A DNA stretch of 32,474 nt from DASXRC01 sp036506795 (GCA_036506795.1 DASXRC010000169.1:1-32474); one strand, 5' to 3'; numbered from the stretch's first letter, positions 1 through 7,824 are shown. Translations and numbers: made by a program. Notes: generated from the letters alone by a model not told the origin.

Positions 1-111
1 GCGGACCGTCGCCGGGCTCACCCCCAGCCGCTCGGCCAGCGTGCCCACCGCGGTCGGGCCGTCCGCCCGAAGGCTGCGAACAATGAGCTCATATCGCCGC
101 TGCGGAAGCAT
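1..111 (-). CDS. DeoR-family transcriptional regulator, N-terminal part (runs off window)
   Basis: Only the first 37 codons are present; the gene continues beyond base 1. The ATG gives MLPQRRYELIVRSL, then a helix-turn-helix ending LAERLGVSPATVR. This is the typical start of DeoR-type sugar-metabolism repressors, whose missing C-terminus would hold the effector-binding domain. An in-frame stop lies a few codons upstream of this ATG, so the start is well defined. It is divergent from the alpha-L-fucosidase gene across 94 bp, so regulation of that gene by a sugar phosphate-responsive repressor is a reasonable inference. The effector is unknown. Confidence 0.75.
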   Translation of the reverse strand, partial: MLPQRRYELIVRSLRADGPTAVGTLAERLGVSPATVR

Positions 112-205
112 GCCCGGGATCGTATCAACCAAACTCGCTCACGTCTGCGCGATCGTGGTGCAGGAGTGTTGTCAAGGCCGAAACGGTTGGTGCACAGTAT
201 CGCGC

Positions 206-1477
206 ATGAGCGAACGGACTGTTGACATGTCGTGGTTCGTTGCGGCGCGATTCGGTCTATTCATCCACTGGGGGCTGTACGCGCTGCCGGCGCGGCACGA
301 ATGGGTGAAGAGCCGCGAGCGGCTTTCCGACGAGGACTATCGGCGCTACTTCGACCATTTCGATCCCGACCTGTACGACCCGCACGAGTGGGCACGCTCC
401 GCCAGGCGCGCCGGCATGCGCTACGCGGTGCTGACAACCAAGCACCACGACGGCTTCTGCCTATGGGACTCCCAGCTTACCGACTACAAGGTGACGAACA
501 CTCCACATGGGAGGGACGTGGTCGCCGCGTACGTCGACGCTTTCCGCAGCGAGGGGCTACGGGTCGGCTTCTACCACTCGCTGATCGACTGGCACCATCC
601 ACAATTCACGATCGACCACTTCCACCCGCAACGCGACGACCGGCGGTCGCGGGACGAACACCGCAACATGACGGAGTACGCCGACTATTTGCACGGTCAG
701 GTGCGCGAGCTGCTCACCGGATATGGGAAGATCGACTACCTCTTCTTCGACTTCACGTACCACCACACCGAGCCGGAGCGGAAGGGACCCGAGGATTGGC
801 GGTCGGAAGAGCTCCTGAAACTCGTACGTGCGCTGCAGCCCGACGTGCTCGTCAACGACCGGCTCGGCGTGCCGGGCGACTTCGTCACCCCCGAGCAGTA
901 CCAGCCGTCCGCGCCGCTGACGCGGGCAGGCGTGCCGATCGCGTGGGAGGCCTGCCAGACGCTGACCGGCAGTTGGGGATACGACCGCGACAACCTCGAC
1001 TACAAGCCGCCGGACATGCTCGTGCGCATGCTCGTCGACGGCGTGTCGAAGGACGGCAACATGCTGCTCAACGTCGGCCCGAACGGTCGTGGCGCGTTCG
1101 GGCCGCGGGCCGAGGCCATCCTCGCGGCCATCGGGGAGTGGATGGAACTGCACGGCCGCTCTGTCTACGGGTGCACCGCCAGCACCCATAGGCCGCCGCC
1201 CGACTGCCGGTACACCCAGCGCGGCGACCGGCTCTACCTGCACCTGTTCGCCTGGCCATTCGGCCAGGTCCACCTGCCCGGCCTGGCCGGACGCGTTCGG
1301 TACGCCCAGCTCCTGCACGACGCCTCGGAGATTCCCACGGAGGTCATCGCCTCGGACGTCGAGCCCTCGATGGTCCACGCCGGCGGCCAGGGCCCGGGCG
1401 TGTTGACCATAGAGCTGCCTGTGCGACGCCCGGATGTGCTGGTGCCTGTCGTCGAGTTGTTCCTCGCCGGGCCGTGA
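206..1477 (+). CDS. GH29 alpha-L-fucosidase, cytoplasmic
   Basis: Glycoside hydrolase family 29 enzyme, expected to release terminal alpha-L-fucose by a retaining mechanism. The 423-residue product has the family N-terminal block (ARFGLFIHWGLYALP, residues 14-28, with the HWG motif), the active-site segment TKHHDGF (78-84), and the candidate nucleophile Asp182 in YLFFDF. The C-terminal 100 residues look like the usual beta-sandwich. No signal peptide is visible, so it probably acts inside the cell on imported oligosaccharides. The reading frame is open further upstream, but homology begins just after this ATG and the upstream part has no family resemblance. No strong Shine-Dalgarno precedes it. 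It sits opposite a DeoR regulator, the likely controller. No sugar transporter is seen in the window. Confidence 0.88.
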   Translation: MSERTVDMSWFVAARFGLFIHWGLYALPARHEWVKSRERLSDEDYRRYFDHFDPDLYDPHEWARSARRAGMRYAVLTTKHHDGFCLWDSQLTDYKVTNTPHGRDVVAAYVDAFRSEGLRVGFYHSLIDWHHPQFTIDHFHPQRDDRRSRDEHRNMTEYADYLHGQVRELLTGYGKIDYLFFDFTYHHTEPERKGPEDWRSEELLKLVRALQPDVLVNDRLGVPGDFVTPEQYQPSAPLTRAGVPIAWEACQTLTGSWGYDRDNLDYKPPDMLVRMLVDGVSKDGNMLLNVGPNGRGAFGPRAEAILAAIGEWMELHGRSVYGCTASTHRPPPDCRYTQRGDRLYLHLFAWPFGQVHLPGLAGRVRYAQLLHDASEIPTEVIASDVEPSMVHAGGQGPGVLTIELPVRRPDVLVPVVELFLAGP

Positions 1478-1536
1478 ACGGCGTTCCGGGCACCCGCTCG
1501 AACAGCGCCGGGCCGCCACCAGGCAAGGGTGAGCAC

Positions 1537-1548
1537 TAGATTGTGTTC
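1537..1548 (+). promoter_or_regulatory. Candidate -10 element of a leaderless transcript
   Basis: TAGATT fits the actinobacterial TANNNT -10 pattern and lies exactly 6 nt before the ATG of the short ORF at 1549, the spacing expected for a leaderless mRNA. No convincing -35 box is visible upstream. Confidence 0.4.
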
Positions 1549-1650
1549 ATGACGGCGCCCACCCAACTCGAGACGCTCAGCAGGCCGCCTGACCCGGCGC
1601 ACCAGTTCCCGCGGCGTCCCAGCCACACCGGGCAGGGGGTTGCTCGATGA
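1549..1650 (+). CDS. Short upstream ORF (33 aa) overlapping the MBL-fold hydrolase start
   Basis: Starts MTAPTQLETLSRPPDP and ends ...GQGVAR. It matches no family I recognise and is rich in Pro, Arg and Gln. Its stop overlaps the start of the next gene in an ATGA arrangement, and a TANNNT -10 element sits 6 nt upstream, so it could be translated from a leaderless mRNA and couple translation into the hydrolase gene. It is in a different frame from the hydrolase, so it is not an N-terminal extension. It may equally be a chance ORF; the evidence is positional only. Confidence 0.35.
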   Translation: MTAPTQLETLSRPPDPAHQFPRRPSHTGQGVAR

Positions 1651-2369
1651 AGCTCGCACCCGGTCTGCACCGCGTCGGCTCCGATCTTGTCAACAGCTAC
1701 CTTGTCGAGGATGACTCCGGCGTCACGGTCGTCGACGCCGGCCTGCCGGGCCAGTGGCGGGAGTTGGTCGCGGAGCTCGCCAGCATGGGTCGATCGCTCG
1801 GCGACGTGAGAGGCGTCGTGCTGACCCACGGCGACACCGATCACATCGGCTTCGCGGAGCGGCTCAGGAAGGTCACGGGCGTCCCGGTCCACGTGCACGA
1901 GCTCGACGCCGCCCGTGCCCGCGGCGAGGTCAAGAAGCCGAACTCCGGCTGGCGACCGATCAAGGTGGGCGCCCTGCTGAGCTTCCTTTGGTACAGCGCG
2001 CGGCGGGGCGGTCTTCGGATCCCGCCGGTTACCGAGGTCGCGACATTCACCGACGAGACGACGCTCGACCTGCCCGGCTCTCCGCGGGTCATCCACGTTC
2101 CCGGCCACACGCCCGGAAGCGTCGCCGTGCATGTGGCCGCCGTGGACGCGTTGTTCGTTGGGGACGCGCTGACCACGAGGAACGTGTTGACCGGAGAGCG
2201 AGGCCCGCGCCCCGCACCGTTCACCCTCGAGCCGCCGGTGGCGCTCGCGTCGCTTGCGAAGCTGGAGAACGTGCCGGCGACCTGGGTGCTGCCCGGTCAC
2301 GGACCACCGTGGCGCTCCGGAGTCGCCGACGCTATCCGGCTGGTCCGCGAGGCGGCCGCCGGAACCTAA
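1647..2369 (+). CDS. Metallo-beta-lactamase-fold metal-dependent hydrolase
   Basis: 240-residue MBL-fold hydrolase, expected to be a cytoplasmic two-metal enzyme of unknown substrate. The metal ligands are recognisable: HGDTDH (61-66, with Gly in place of the middle residue of HxHxDH, so the first His is followed by G-D-T-D-H), His154 in VPGHTPGS, Asp173 in VGD, and His218 in LPGHGPPW. This pattern is that of general thiolesterase/glyoxalase II-like members rather than beta-lactamases. A purine-rich AGGGGG lies about 8 nt before the ATG. The start codon overlaps the stop of a 33-codon ORF. The 3' end overlaps the convergent HAD gene by 38 bp, so antisense interference at the ends is possible. 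Confidence 0.85.
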   Translation: MKLAPGLHRVGSDLVNSYLVEDDSGVTVVDAGLPGQWRELVAELASMGRSLGDVRGVVLTHGDTDHIGFAERLRKVTGVPVHVHELDAARARGEVKKPNSGWRPIKVGALLSFLWYSARRGGLRIPPVTEVATFTDETTLDLPGSPRVIHVPGHTPGSVAVHVAAVDALFVGDALTTRNVLTGERGPRPAPFTLEPPVALASLAKLENVPATWVLPGHGPPWRSGVADAIRLVREAAAGT

Positions 2370-3033
2370 CGGGATGGTTGGCCGGAAGCGAGCGGACCAC
2401 TTGCGGGGTCAGTTCGGCGATGTCCGGCAGCACCACGGCGGTGCGGTCGCGGGCGTCCGGATCTAGTGGGTAGCGCGGGTGGGGCAGGGCCACCACGGAC
2501 ATGCCGGCGGCGGCCGCCGCGCGTACCCCATTGGATGAATCTTCCACCGCGACGCAGTTCGCGGTGGAGAGCCCCAGACGCGACGCGACGGCTTGGTACA
2601 CATCCGGCGCCGGCTTGCCCCGGGCCACCTGGTCTGCGGATAGGTGCACCGCGAACGCGTCCGCCAGCCCGGTCGCGACCAGTGCCGCCTCGATCAGCCG
2701 GGGCGGTGACGAGCTGGCCAGGCCGAGCCGCCACACCGCGGCCAGGTCCCGCACCCGGCGGTCGGCGCCGGGGATCAGCGGGACCCGCTGCGTGTAGCGC
2801 TCCACCATCTGCTCGACCACGTCCGCCGCCACCTGTTCGGGTGTGCGCTGCACGCCGAGATCGTGGCTGAGGTAGCCGGCCCACTCGGCCGTGTTCATGC
2901 CCATCAGTCGGCGCTGGGTGTCCGGCAGCCAGCGGCCGCCGTGCCCTGCCACATAGCCCCGGCGCACCTGCTCCCAGACCGGCTCGGAGTCAAGGATCAC
3001 TCCATCGAGGTCGAAGACCACCGCATCCGTCAC
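2332..3033 (-). CDS. HAD-superfamily phosphatase, beta-phosphoglucomutase-like subfamily
   Basis: About 233-residue haloacid dehalogenase-type phosphatase or phosphomutase. Motif I is VFDLDGV near the N-terminus (nucleophile Asp8, acid/base Asp10), followed by the DSEPVW segment typical of the cap-containing phosphoglucomutase-like subfamily. Motif II is ASSSPP, the motif III Lys is in GKPAPDVY, and motif IV is VEDSSNGVRAA. The substrate is probably a small sugar phosphate, but sequence alone does not say which. I prefer the GTG start because GGACAGG lies 9 nt upstream; an ATG three codons earlier (3042) abuts the same purine run. The 3' end runs 38 bp into the convergent MBL-fold hydrolase gene. 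Confidence 0.85.
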   Translation of the reverse strand: MTDAVVFDLDGVILDSEPVWEQVRRGYVAGHGGRWLPDTQRRLMGMNTAEWAGYLSHDLGVQRTPEQVAADVVEQMVERYTQRVPLIPGADRRVRDLAAVWRLGLASSSPPRLIEAALVATGLADAFAVHLSADQVARGKPAPDVYQAVASRLGLSTANCVAVEDSSNGVRAAAAAGMSVVALPHPRYPLDPDARDRTAVVLPDIAELTPQVVRSLPANHPVRFRRPPRGPAG

Positions 3034-3111
3034 GAGAAGCATCCTGTCCCACGCGTGGCCGGCGCGCGGCGTGGCCGGACATCGCGCCGCGGTTCTCACC
3101 GGGGGCGGGCG

Positions 3112-3426
3112 CTACTCCTCCTCGTAGCGCGTCGGCGGGAAGGGGTTCTCGTCGCTGAGCGGAACGTTCTCGAGTTCGTCCTCCTGCCGGGCCGCGACGT
3201 CCTCGATGCCTTGGAACTCGTCGGTCTCGGTGATGTCGGACGGGACGGCGGCGTCCGCTGCCGGTGGCACGTCGTCGGGGTCATACGGCTCAACGCCCGC
3301 CTCGACGCGCTCCGCCTCGGTCCGTCGCTCGAGCTCCTCGTCGTCGAGCCGCCCAGGAGCGCCGCCGTGGAAGCGCCGATCGCGCTGTCCCTCGGCAGCC
3401 TCTGTGTGGAAATCTTCGCTTGCCAT
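3112..3426 (-). CDS. Small acidic hypothetical protein
   Basis: 104 residues, very rich in Glu and Asp, with no cysteine, no membrane segment and no signal peptide. It starts MASEDFHTEAAEGQRDRRFH and ends NPFPPTRYEEE. The low complexity and lack of hydrophobic core suggest a largely disordered protein of the kind common and unnamed in actinobacteria. I do not recognise a domain. It stands alone between the HAD gene downstream and the membrane protein gene. Coding is supported by the ATG, the strong third-position GC bias and the sensible amino acid composition, not by a known family. Confidence 0.6.
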   Translation of the reverse strand: MASEDFHTEAAEGQRDRRFHGGAPGRLDDEELERRTEAERVEAGVEPYDPDDVPPAADAAVPSDITETDEFQGIEDVAARQEDELENVPLSDENPFPPTRYEEE

Positions 3427-3496
3427 GTTCCCAGTCTGACCCAGCCGGGCCTGCGGCGCGGACGGATACGCGCAGACGGTCGCGCTCAGCTGACAG

Positions 3497-4864
3497 CTAG
3501 GAGAAGCTGAACACCGGCGGAAAGGCAAGAACGACGATCCAGGCCCATGCGGCGTACACGGCGATGTAGCGAGTCTGCCAGCGCTCCAGGTGTTCGAAGG
3601 GACGCCGGTGCCGTACGAAGTCCGCGAGCAGGAACGCCGTCCAGGCGAGGTTGGCGAGGAGGATGACGTTCTCGCCCAGTGCGGCCGCCTTGTTCGGTGT
3701 GGTGCCCCACTCCGAGATGCGGTCCGTAACGGCCAGCAGCACCAGGACATCGATGAGCGACGCGCTGATCGCGAGCGCGAGCTGCAACCAGTCGAAGAAC
3801 GCCGGACGGGCGGTTGGGTCACGGGCGGAAATCGCGTACAGCATCAGTCCGAGCACGACCACCAGCAACAGGTCGAACAGGATCAGCACATCGCGCTCGA
3901 CGTCGATAACGTTGCCGCTCCAGAGTGCGGCCGCAAGGAACGCGAGCAGGGCGGCGGCGAACAGCGGGGTGAACACGCGGGTCAGTACCGGCGCCATGTT
4001 CTCGATGACACTCTGCTTGGCTTCCACGAGCCAGGCGACGACGACGACCGCGGCCATGCTGCCGCACGGCAGCAGCCAGGAATCGATGAAGTCTGTGACA
4101 TCGATGCCGATTGCGCCGAAGGCACCGACCGTCACGGCGACGAGGATGCTGGCGCCCAGCGTGATGAGCACGAAGTAGATCAGCCATTCGCCGGTGAACC
4201 GGATAAAGTCCATCCACCTGCGGTCGGACAGCCAGTCACCGCCGACGTAGGCCACCCCCACCACCAGCCACAGCGCCAGCGGCAGGTGTATCGCGGTGAT
4301 CACGATGCTCTGCGAGTCCTCCGCCAACGGGTAGGCGTTGGCGCCGACGCCGCCGAGCGCGAACAGCGCCAGCAGTACGCCGATGACGGCGGCTCCGACG
4401 CGGCGGCGGAACGTGAAGTATGCCGCCATCGGCACCAGCGCGAAAAGGGCGAAGTTGCGTTGGTAAAACCCGTCGTCGTTGGCGAGGTCGAGGCCGAACA
4501 GCTCCGGTACCTTGATGCCGATCGCGGCGGCCGTCGCGCAGCCGACCACGACCAGCAGGTCGCGGCGGGAGCCCGCCGGTGCGGGTGCCTCCTGGCCCCC
4601 GGCCAGCACAAGTTGTTTCCACAACCTTTCGGAGTGGACCCGGGCGAACTCACGGGAAAGGTCGTCGAGGTTGCCGATCCGCTTCACGGCGACCAGGAAT
4701 GCCTCGTCCGGCCGCAGGCCGGCTTCGACCAGGTCCGCCACCGTGGCCCGAAGATGATCCTCCAGCTCGTCGACGTCGGCACCGTCTACGGCGCGATGGC
4801 GCCGCATATAGGTGCGCCACTCGGCGACCTGCGTCTCCAGATCCATGTCGCTGTCGATGGTCAT
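3497..4864 (-). CDS. Polytopic membrane protein with N-terminal permease-prefix (HAAS-like) domain
   Basis: 455 residues. The first 90 or so form a soluble helical domain (VAEWRTYMRRHRAVDGADVDELEDHLR..., then a segment with DEAFLVAVKRIGNLDDLSREFARVH), which matches the short N-terminal domain found on permeases and DUF1700-type proteins encoded beside PadR regulators. The rest is hydrophobic, roughly ten transmembrane segments, without ABC or MFS signatures. The start at MTIDSDMDLE is one base after the PadR stop, so the two genes are translationally coupled. By family precedent the prefix domain may interact with the regulator or signal to it; transport activity is unproven. Confidence 0.75.
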   Translation of the reverse strand: MTIDSDMDLETQVAEWRTYMRRHRAVDGADVDELEDHLRATVADLVEAGLRPDEAFLVAVKRIGNLDDLSREFARVHSERLWKQLVLAGGQEAPAPAGSRRDLLVVVGCATAAAIGIKVPELFGLDLANDDGFYQRNFALFALVPMAAYFTFRRRVGAAVIGVLLALFALGGVGANAYPLAEDSQSIVITAIHLPLALWLVVGVAYVGGDWLSDRRWMDFIRFTGEWLIYFVLITLGASILVAVTVGAFGAIGIDVTDFIDSWLLPCGSMAAVVVVAWLVEAKQSVIENMAPVLTRVFTPLFAAALLAFLAAALWSGNVIDVERDVLILFDLLLVVVLGLMLYAISARDPTARPAFFDWLQLALAISASLIDVLVLLAVTDRISEWGTTPNKAAALGENVILLANLAWTAFLLADFVRHRRPFEHLERWQTRYIAVYAAWAWIVVLAFPPVFSFS

Positions 4865-4865
4865 G

Positions 4866-5234
4866 TCACGCTTCCAGCGGTAGCGCCACGGCCGGTGGCG
4901 GCTCGCCAGTGGTCTGCCAGATGTTCTTGAGTGCGCCGACAACGGCCGCCCACTGGCGCCGTTGTTCGGCCAGTTCGGCGCGTCCCTGACCGGTGATCCG
5001 GTAGTACTTGCGCCGGCGGCCGCCGGGCGAGGTACGCCAGCTCGATTCGATGTGGCCGAGCCGCTCCAGCCGGTGCAGCAGTGGGTAAAGCAGGCCGTCG
5101 GTCCATGCCAGCTCGCCGCCGGACACGTCGTTGACCTGCTTGAGGATCGCGTACCCGTAGCTCTCGCCCAGGGCGAGAATGCCCAGCACCATCGGCGTCG
5201 CCGACGCCGCTACCAGATCCTTCGTAACGTGCAT
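4866..5234 (-). CDS. PadR-family transcriptional regulator
   Basis: 122-residue winged-helix regulator. It shows the PadR core: LGILALGESYGYAILKQVND (17-36), then ELAWTDGLLYPLLHRLERLGHIESSWRTSPGGRRRKYYRIT, where the basic GGRRRKYY wing is diagnostic. A short C-terminal helical part (QRRQWAAVVGALKNIW) follows, as in the small PadR-s2 type. It is the first gene of a two-gene operon with the membrane protein downstream, 1 nt apart. A 28-bp interrupted palindrome covers its promoter, consistent with autorepression. The inducing ligand is unknown. Confidence 0.88.
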   Translation of the reverse strand: MHVTKDLVAASATPMVLGILALGESYGYAILKQVNDVSGGELAWTDGLLYPLLHRLERLGHIESSWRTSPGGRRRKYYRITGQGRAELAEQRRQWAAVVGALKNIWQTTGEPPPAVALPLEA

Positions 5235-5248
5235 CGCCTCTCTAACCC

Positions 5249-5276
5249 CTAGAAGTGCAATGCATCATAGCTCTAG
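5249..5276 (-). promoter_or_regulatory. Palindromic operator with embedded -10 box for the padR operon
   Basis: Symmetric element CTAGA-N6-ATGCAT-N6-TCTAG with perfect 5-bp outer arms and a palindromic hexamer in the centre. On the minus strand it contains TATGAT (5264-5269), a good -10 box for padR, so a bound dimer would block RNA polymerase. No good -35 box is visible. It is the most likely site for PadR autoregulation. Confidence 0.5.
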
Positions 5277-5421
5277 GTATGCCTCCGCGCCCTCGGTAGA
5301 TCGGTGGAGGTAGCCCGGCGGGTAGTGATCCAGTAGATTCCGCATCGTCACAGAGTCCGCGCGTACCCTTTCATGCCGTGACCCCTGCGCACCGTGACAG
5401 CAGACGGGGGACTGCCGACCA

Positions 5422-5931
5422 ATGAGCGTGGGAACGACGGAGCACCCCCGGACACGGGCGGCTCGCTGGCGCACGATCCAGCCGTGGGCCGGCACCGTGG
5501 CGCGGTTGGGGCTCGCGGCCGTCTGGCTCATCGCGGGAGCGGCCAAGGCAACCGACCTGGCCGGGGCCGGGCGAGCGGTCAACGCGTACCGACTCATGCC
5601 GTACGACGTGGCGCGGGTCGTGGGCGCGGCGCTGCCGTTCGTGGAGCTCGCTCTCGGGGTACTGCTGCTGATCGGGTTGGCCACCCGCGTGGCCGCCGCC
5701 GTCTCCGCGGGCCTGTTGGTCGTGTTCGTCGCGGGCATCTCGTCGGCGTGGGCGCGCGGCCTCGCAATCGACTGTGGCTGCTTCGGTAGCGGCGGTCAGC
5801 TGGCGGCCGGACAGAGCCCCAGCTACGGCCCGGAGATCGCCCGCGACCTCGGGTTCCTCGCCCTGTCGGCCTTCCTGATCGTTTATCCCCTCACGCGGAT
5901 GTCTGTCGATTCGGCCGTGGAGCGAGTGTGA
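5422..5931 (+). CDS. MauE/DoxX-family redox-associated membrane protein
   Basis: 169-residue protein with about four transmembrane helices, of the MauE/DoxX type. Key signs are ARLGLAAVWLIAGAAKATDL near the start, the loop AVNAYRLMPYDVARV, and a CGC motif (Cys118, Cys120 in AIDCGCFG) placed after the third helix. MauE-like proteins in actinobacteria are thought to pass electrons to or from an extracytoplasmic thioredoxin-fold protein. The following gene encodes such a protein and overlaps by 4 nt (GTGA), so the pair is translated together. The likely job is disulfide or thiol exchange on the outer face of the membrane. The exact electron donor is not evident. Confidence 0.82.
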   Translation: MSVGTTEHPRTRAARWRTIQPWAGTVARLGLAAVWLIAGAAKATDLAGAGRAVNAYRLMPYDVARVVGAALPFVELALGVLLLIGLATRVAAAVSAGLLVVFVAGISSAWARGLAIDCGCFGSGGQLAAGQSPSYGPEIARDLGFLALSAFLIVYPLTRMSVDSAVERV

Positions 5932-6638
5932 GCAACCGAGTGCAGCAAAAACAGGCCAAGCGGGTCGTCCGGGAGCAGCTGGCCAGGGAGGCCCGGCGCC
6001 GCCGGGCGATGTGGACCACGGCGATCGCGGTCGCGGTGCTGCTGATCGCCGGCCTGATCGGCTGGGGCGTCTACGCTTCGCAGAGTTCGTCGGCGTACAA
6101 GACGCCGGCCCATGCCAGTGCGGACGGGACCGGCCTGGTCGTCGGCTCCGGTCCGGTGACCGTGGACATCTACCTGGACTTCATGTGCCCGCACTGTAAG
6201 GAGTTCGAGACCGCGGCCGGGCCGACGCTGGACCAGCTCGTTGCCGACAAGAAGGTCTCGCTGGTGTACCACCCGGTGGCGTTCCTGGACCCAGCCTCCA
6301 CCAACCAGTACTCGACGCGGTCCTCGGCGTCCGCGGCCTGCGCCGCGGACGGCGGCAGGGTGGCCCCGTACATCCAGGCCCTGTACGCCCGGCAGCCCGC
6401 CGAGGGCGGGCCTGGCCTGAGCGACGACGAACTGATCCAGGTGGGTGGCTCGGTCGGTCTGGTCGATCCGGCGTTCGCCAAGTGCGTCCGCGACGGCGAC
6501 TACCGCACGTGGACCCAGCACGTCACCGATGCGGCCAGCGAGCGCGGCGTCACCGGCACGCCAACGGTCTACGTCGGCGGCACGCAGACCGAGCCGACTG
6601 CGGCCGCCATCACCGCCGCGGTGGCCGCCGCCAAGTGA
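5928..6638 (+). CDS. Membrane-anchored DsbA-like thioredoxin-fold oxidoreductase
   Basis: 236 residues: a short basic cytoplasmic N-terminus, one transmembrane anchor (about 29-50), then an extracytoplasmic thioredoxin domain. The active site is CPHC (87-90) in YLDFMCPHCKEF, and the cis-proline loop is GVTGTPTVYVGG near the C-terminus, as in DsbA/DsbG-like proteins of Gram-positive bacteria. It probably catalyses disulfide formation or isomerisation in secreted proteins, with the MauE-like protein as membrane redox partner. It starts with GTG overlapping the upstream stop, which fixes the start and shows coupling. Confidence 0.9.
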   Translation: MSNRVQQKQAKRVVREQLAREARRRRAMWTTAIAVAVLLIAGLIGWGVYASQSSSAYKTPAHASADGTGLVVGSGPVTVDIYLDFMCPHCKEFETAAGPTLDQLVADKKVSLVYHPVAFLDPASTNQYSTRSSASAACAADGGRVAPYIQALYARQPAEGGPGLSDDELIQVGGSVGLVDPAFAKCVRDGDYRTWTQHVTDAASERGVTGTPTVYVGGTQTEPTAAAITAAVAAAK

Positions 6639-6724
6639 CTCAGCCCGTGCTGTGCCTCGCCTCGTGCCCGGCGGTCTGAATGTCTGGTGTCGCTACTGGG
6701 CGGCTGAGCCCTCGGCCTCCGTCG

Positions 6725-6795
6725 CGATCTTGCAGTTATGGCGCCTTACAAGGGCTACAAACCGGGGTGACCCACCCACCAGAACTGCAAGATCG
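6725..6795. repeat. Intergenic inverted repeat, GATCTTG palindrome family
   Basis: Perfect 13-bp arms (CGATCTTGCAGTT at 6725-6737 and AACTGCAAGATCG at 6783-6795) around a 45-bp spacer. It occupies the gap between the dsbA-like and ycnI-like genes, which otherwise holds no gene. Its ends share GATCTTG with the hairpin at 25849-25895. I associate AACTGCAAGATC palindromes with intergenic repeats of Micromonosporaceae, but copy number cannot be judged from one window. Confidence 0.7.
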
Positions 6796-6936
6796 GCGGG
6801 GCCAGGCGCCGCCGCGGGGAGGCCACGGCGTGCGTTCGGATGTCGGTATGGTCTCGGCTGCCCGGGGGGTTCGACCGGGCGGTGGCTGGTCCGACTAACC
6901 GCTCCGGGATGGTCCGCATTGGAAGGGGGAGTCTCG

Positions 6937-7635
6937 TTGAGGCGAGCTGCCGCTCGCGCCGGAATCATCGCCACGATGGCCGCCGCGGCCATCCTGGGCG
7001 TCGGGACCGCCGCGCAGGCCCATACCGAGGTCGAGATCGACAATCCGCAGGCCGGCGCGGTCAACGTCAGGATGACGATGACCGCGGAGGCCGAGTCGGA
7101 CAGCGCCGGGATCGCCTTGCTGTGGGTGGTGCTGCCGGCCGGGATCACGGCCAGTCAGATCAGCGTGGTGGCGGCGCCGGCCGGCTGGACGCTCAAGCCG
7201 ACCGCGGATGGGTACGCGATCGGCGGCAAGACCCTTCCGGTCGGCACGGACGCCAGGGTCGTCACCCGGATCGCCCAGCTTCCGCAAAGCGCGACGGTGC
7301 TGGTGTTCAAGACTCTGGTCACCTACAGCGACGGGCACGTGGACCGGTGGATCGAGGTGCCCAGCGCGACCGCACCCACCCCGGACAATCCGGCCCCGGT
7401 CGTCAGCCTGCGCCCGGCGGCCGCCACCGCCACACCCTCTCCGTCGACGACCCCGCCCGCGGCTGCCTCGTCGCCCGCGGTGGCTGCGAGTCCGTCGACG
7501 GAGCAGGCCGCCGACAACAACTCGGCGAGCCCGATCGGATGGCTGATCGGCGCGGCCGCCGCGGTGGCCGCCGCCGCAGCGGCCGTTGTGCTGATCGCCC
7601 GCCGGAGATCCTCGTCCTCTGCCGGCTCGTCGTGA
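6937..7635 (+). CDS. YcnI-like (DUF1775) secreted, membrane-anchored copper-associated protein
   Basis: 232 residues with a signal peptide (RRAAARAGIIATMAAAAILG...AQA) predicted to be cut just before His29. The mature protein would therefore start HTEVEI, as in YcnI proteins, where the N-terminal histidine binds Cu(II). The DUF1775 domain follows (ALLWVVLPAGI..., APAGWTLKPTADGYAIGG..., FKTLVTYSDGHVDRWIEV). Then come a Pro/Ala/Thr/Ser-rich linker, one C-terminal transmembrane helix (about 200-222) and a basic tail, which anchor it on the outer face. The start is TTG with GGAAGGGGGAG a few bases upstream. Unlike many actinobacterial ycnI genes it has no CopC, CopD or SCO1 gene beside it. The role in copper handling is inferred from the family. 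Confidence 0.78.
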   Translation: MRRAAARAGIIATMAAAAILGVGTAAQAHTEVEIDNPQAGAVNVRMTMTAEAESDSAGIALLWVVLPAGITASQISVVAAPAGWTLKPTADGYAIGGKTLPVGTDARVVTRIAQLPQSATVLVFKTLVTYSDGHVDRWIEVPSATAPTPDNPAPVVSLRPAAATATPSPSTTPPAAASSPAVAASPSTEQAADNNSASPIGWLIGAAAAVAAAAAAVVLIARRRSSSSAGSS

Positions 7636-7824
7636 CCGTTCGGCGAGCTCGGGATGCGAGGGGTCGGCGGCCACCGAGGGCGGACGGGTCTGGCCCATCC
7701 AATTGATGCGGTGATCGTGCCAGCGCGCCGTGCCGTGGTTTCCTTCACGCCTGCGCGGCCATGCCCACGAGTGTGCTGGGACGGAGACCGGTCGACAACG
7801 ACGGAAGGACGACAACCTGCGTCG

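Noticed and set aside
41..205. In-frame upstream extension of the fucosidase gene
   Set aside because: The additional codons have no GH29 resemblance and overlap the divergent DeoR gene and its promoter; homology starts right after the ATG at 206.
112..205. DeoR operator in the divergent gap
   Set aside because: CAACCAAAC and GGTTGG form a weak inverted pair, but the symmetry is too poor to call, and no clear promoter pair was found.
3590..4930. 446-codon open frame on the plus strand
   Set aside because: Antisense to the PadR-linked membrane protein; composition is charged low-complexity without recognisable domains.
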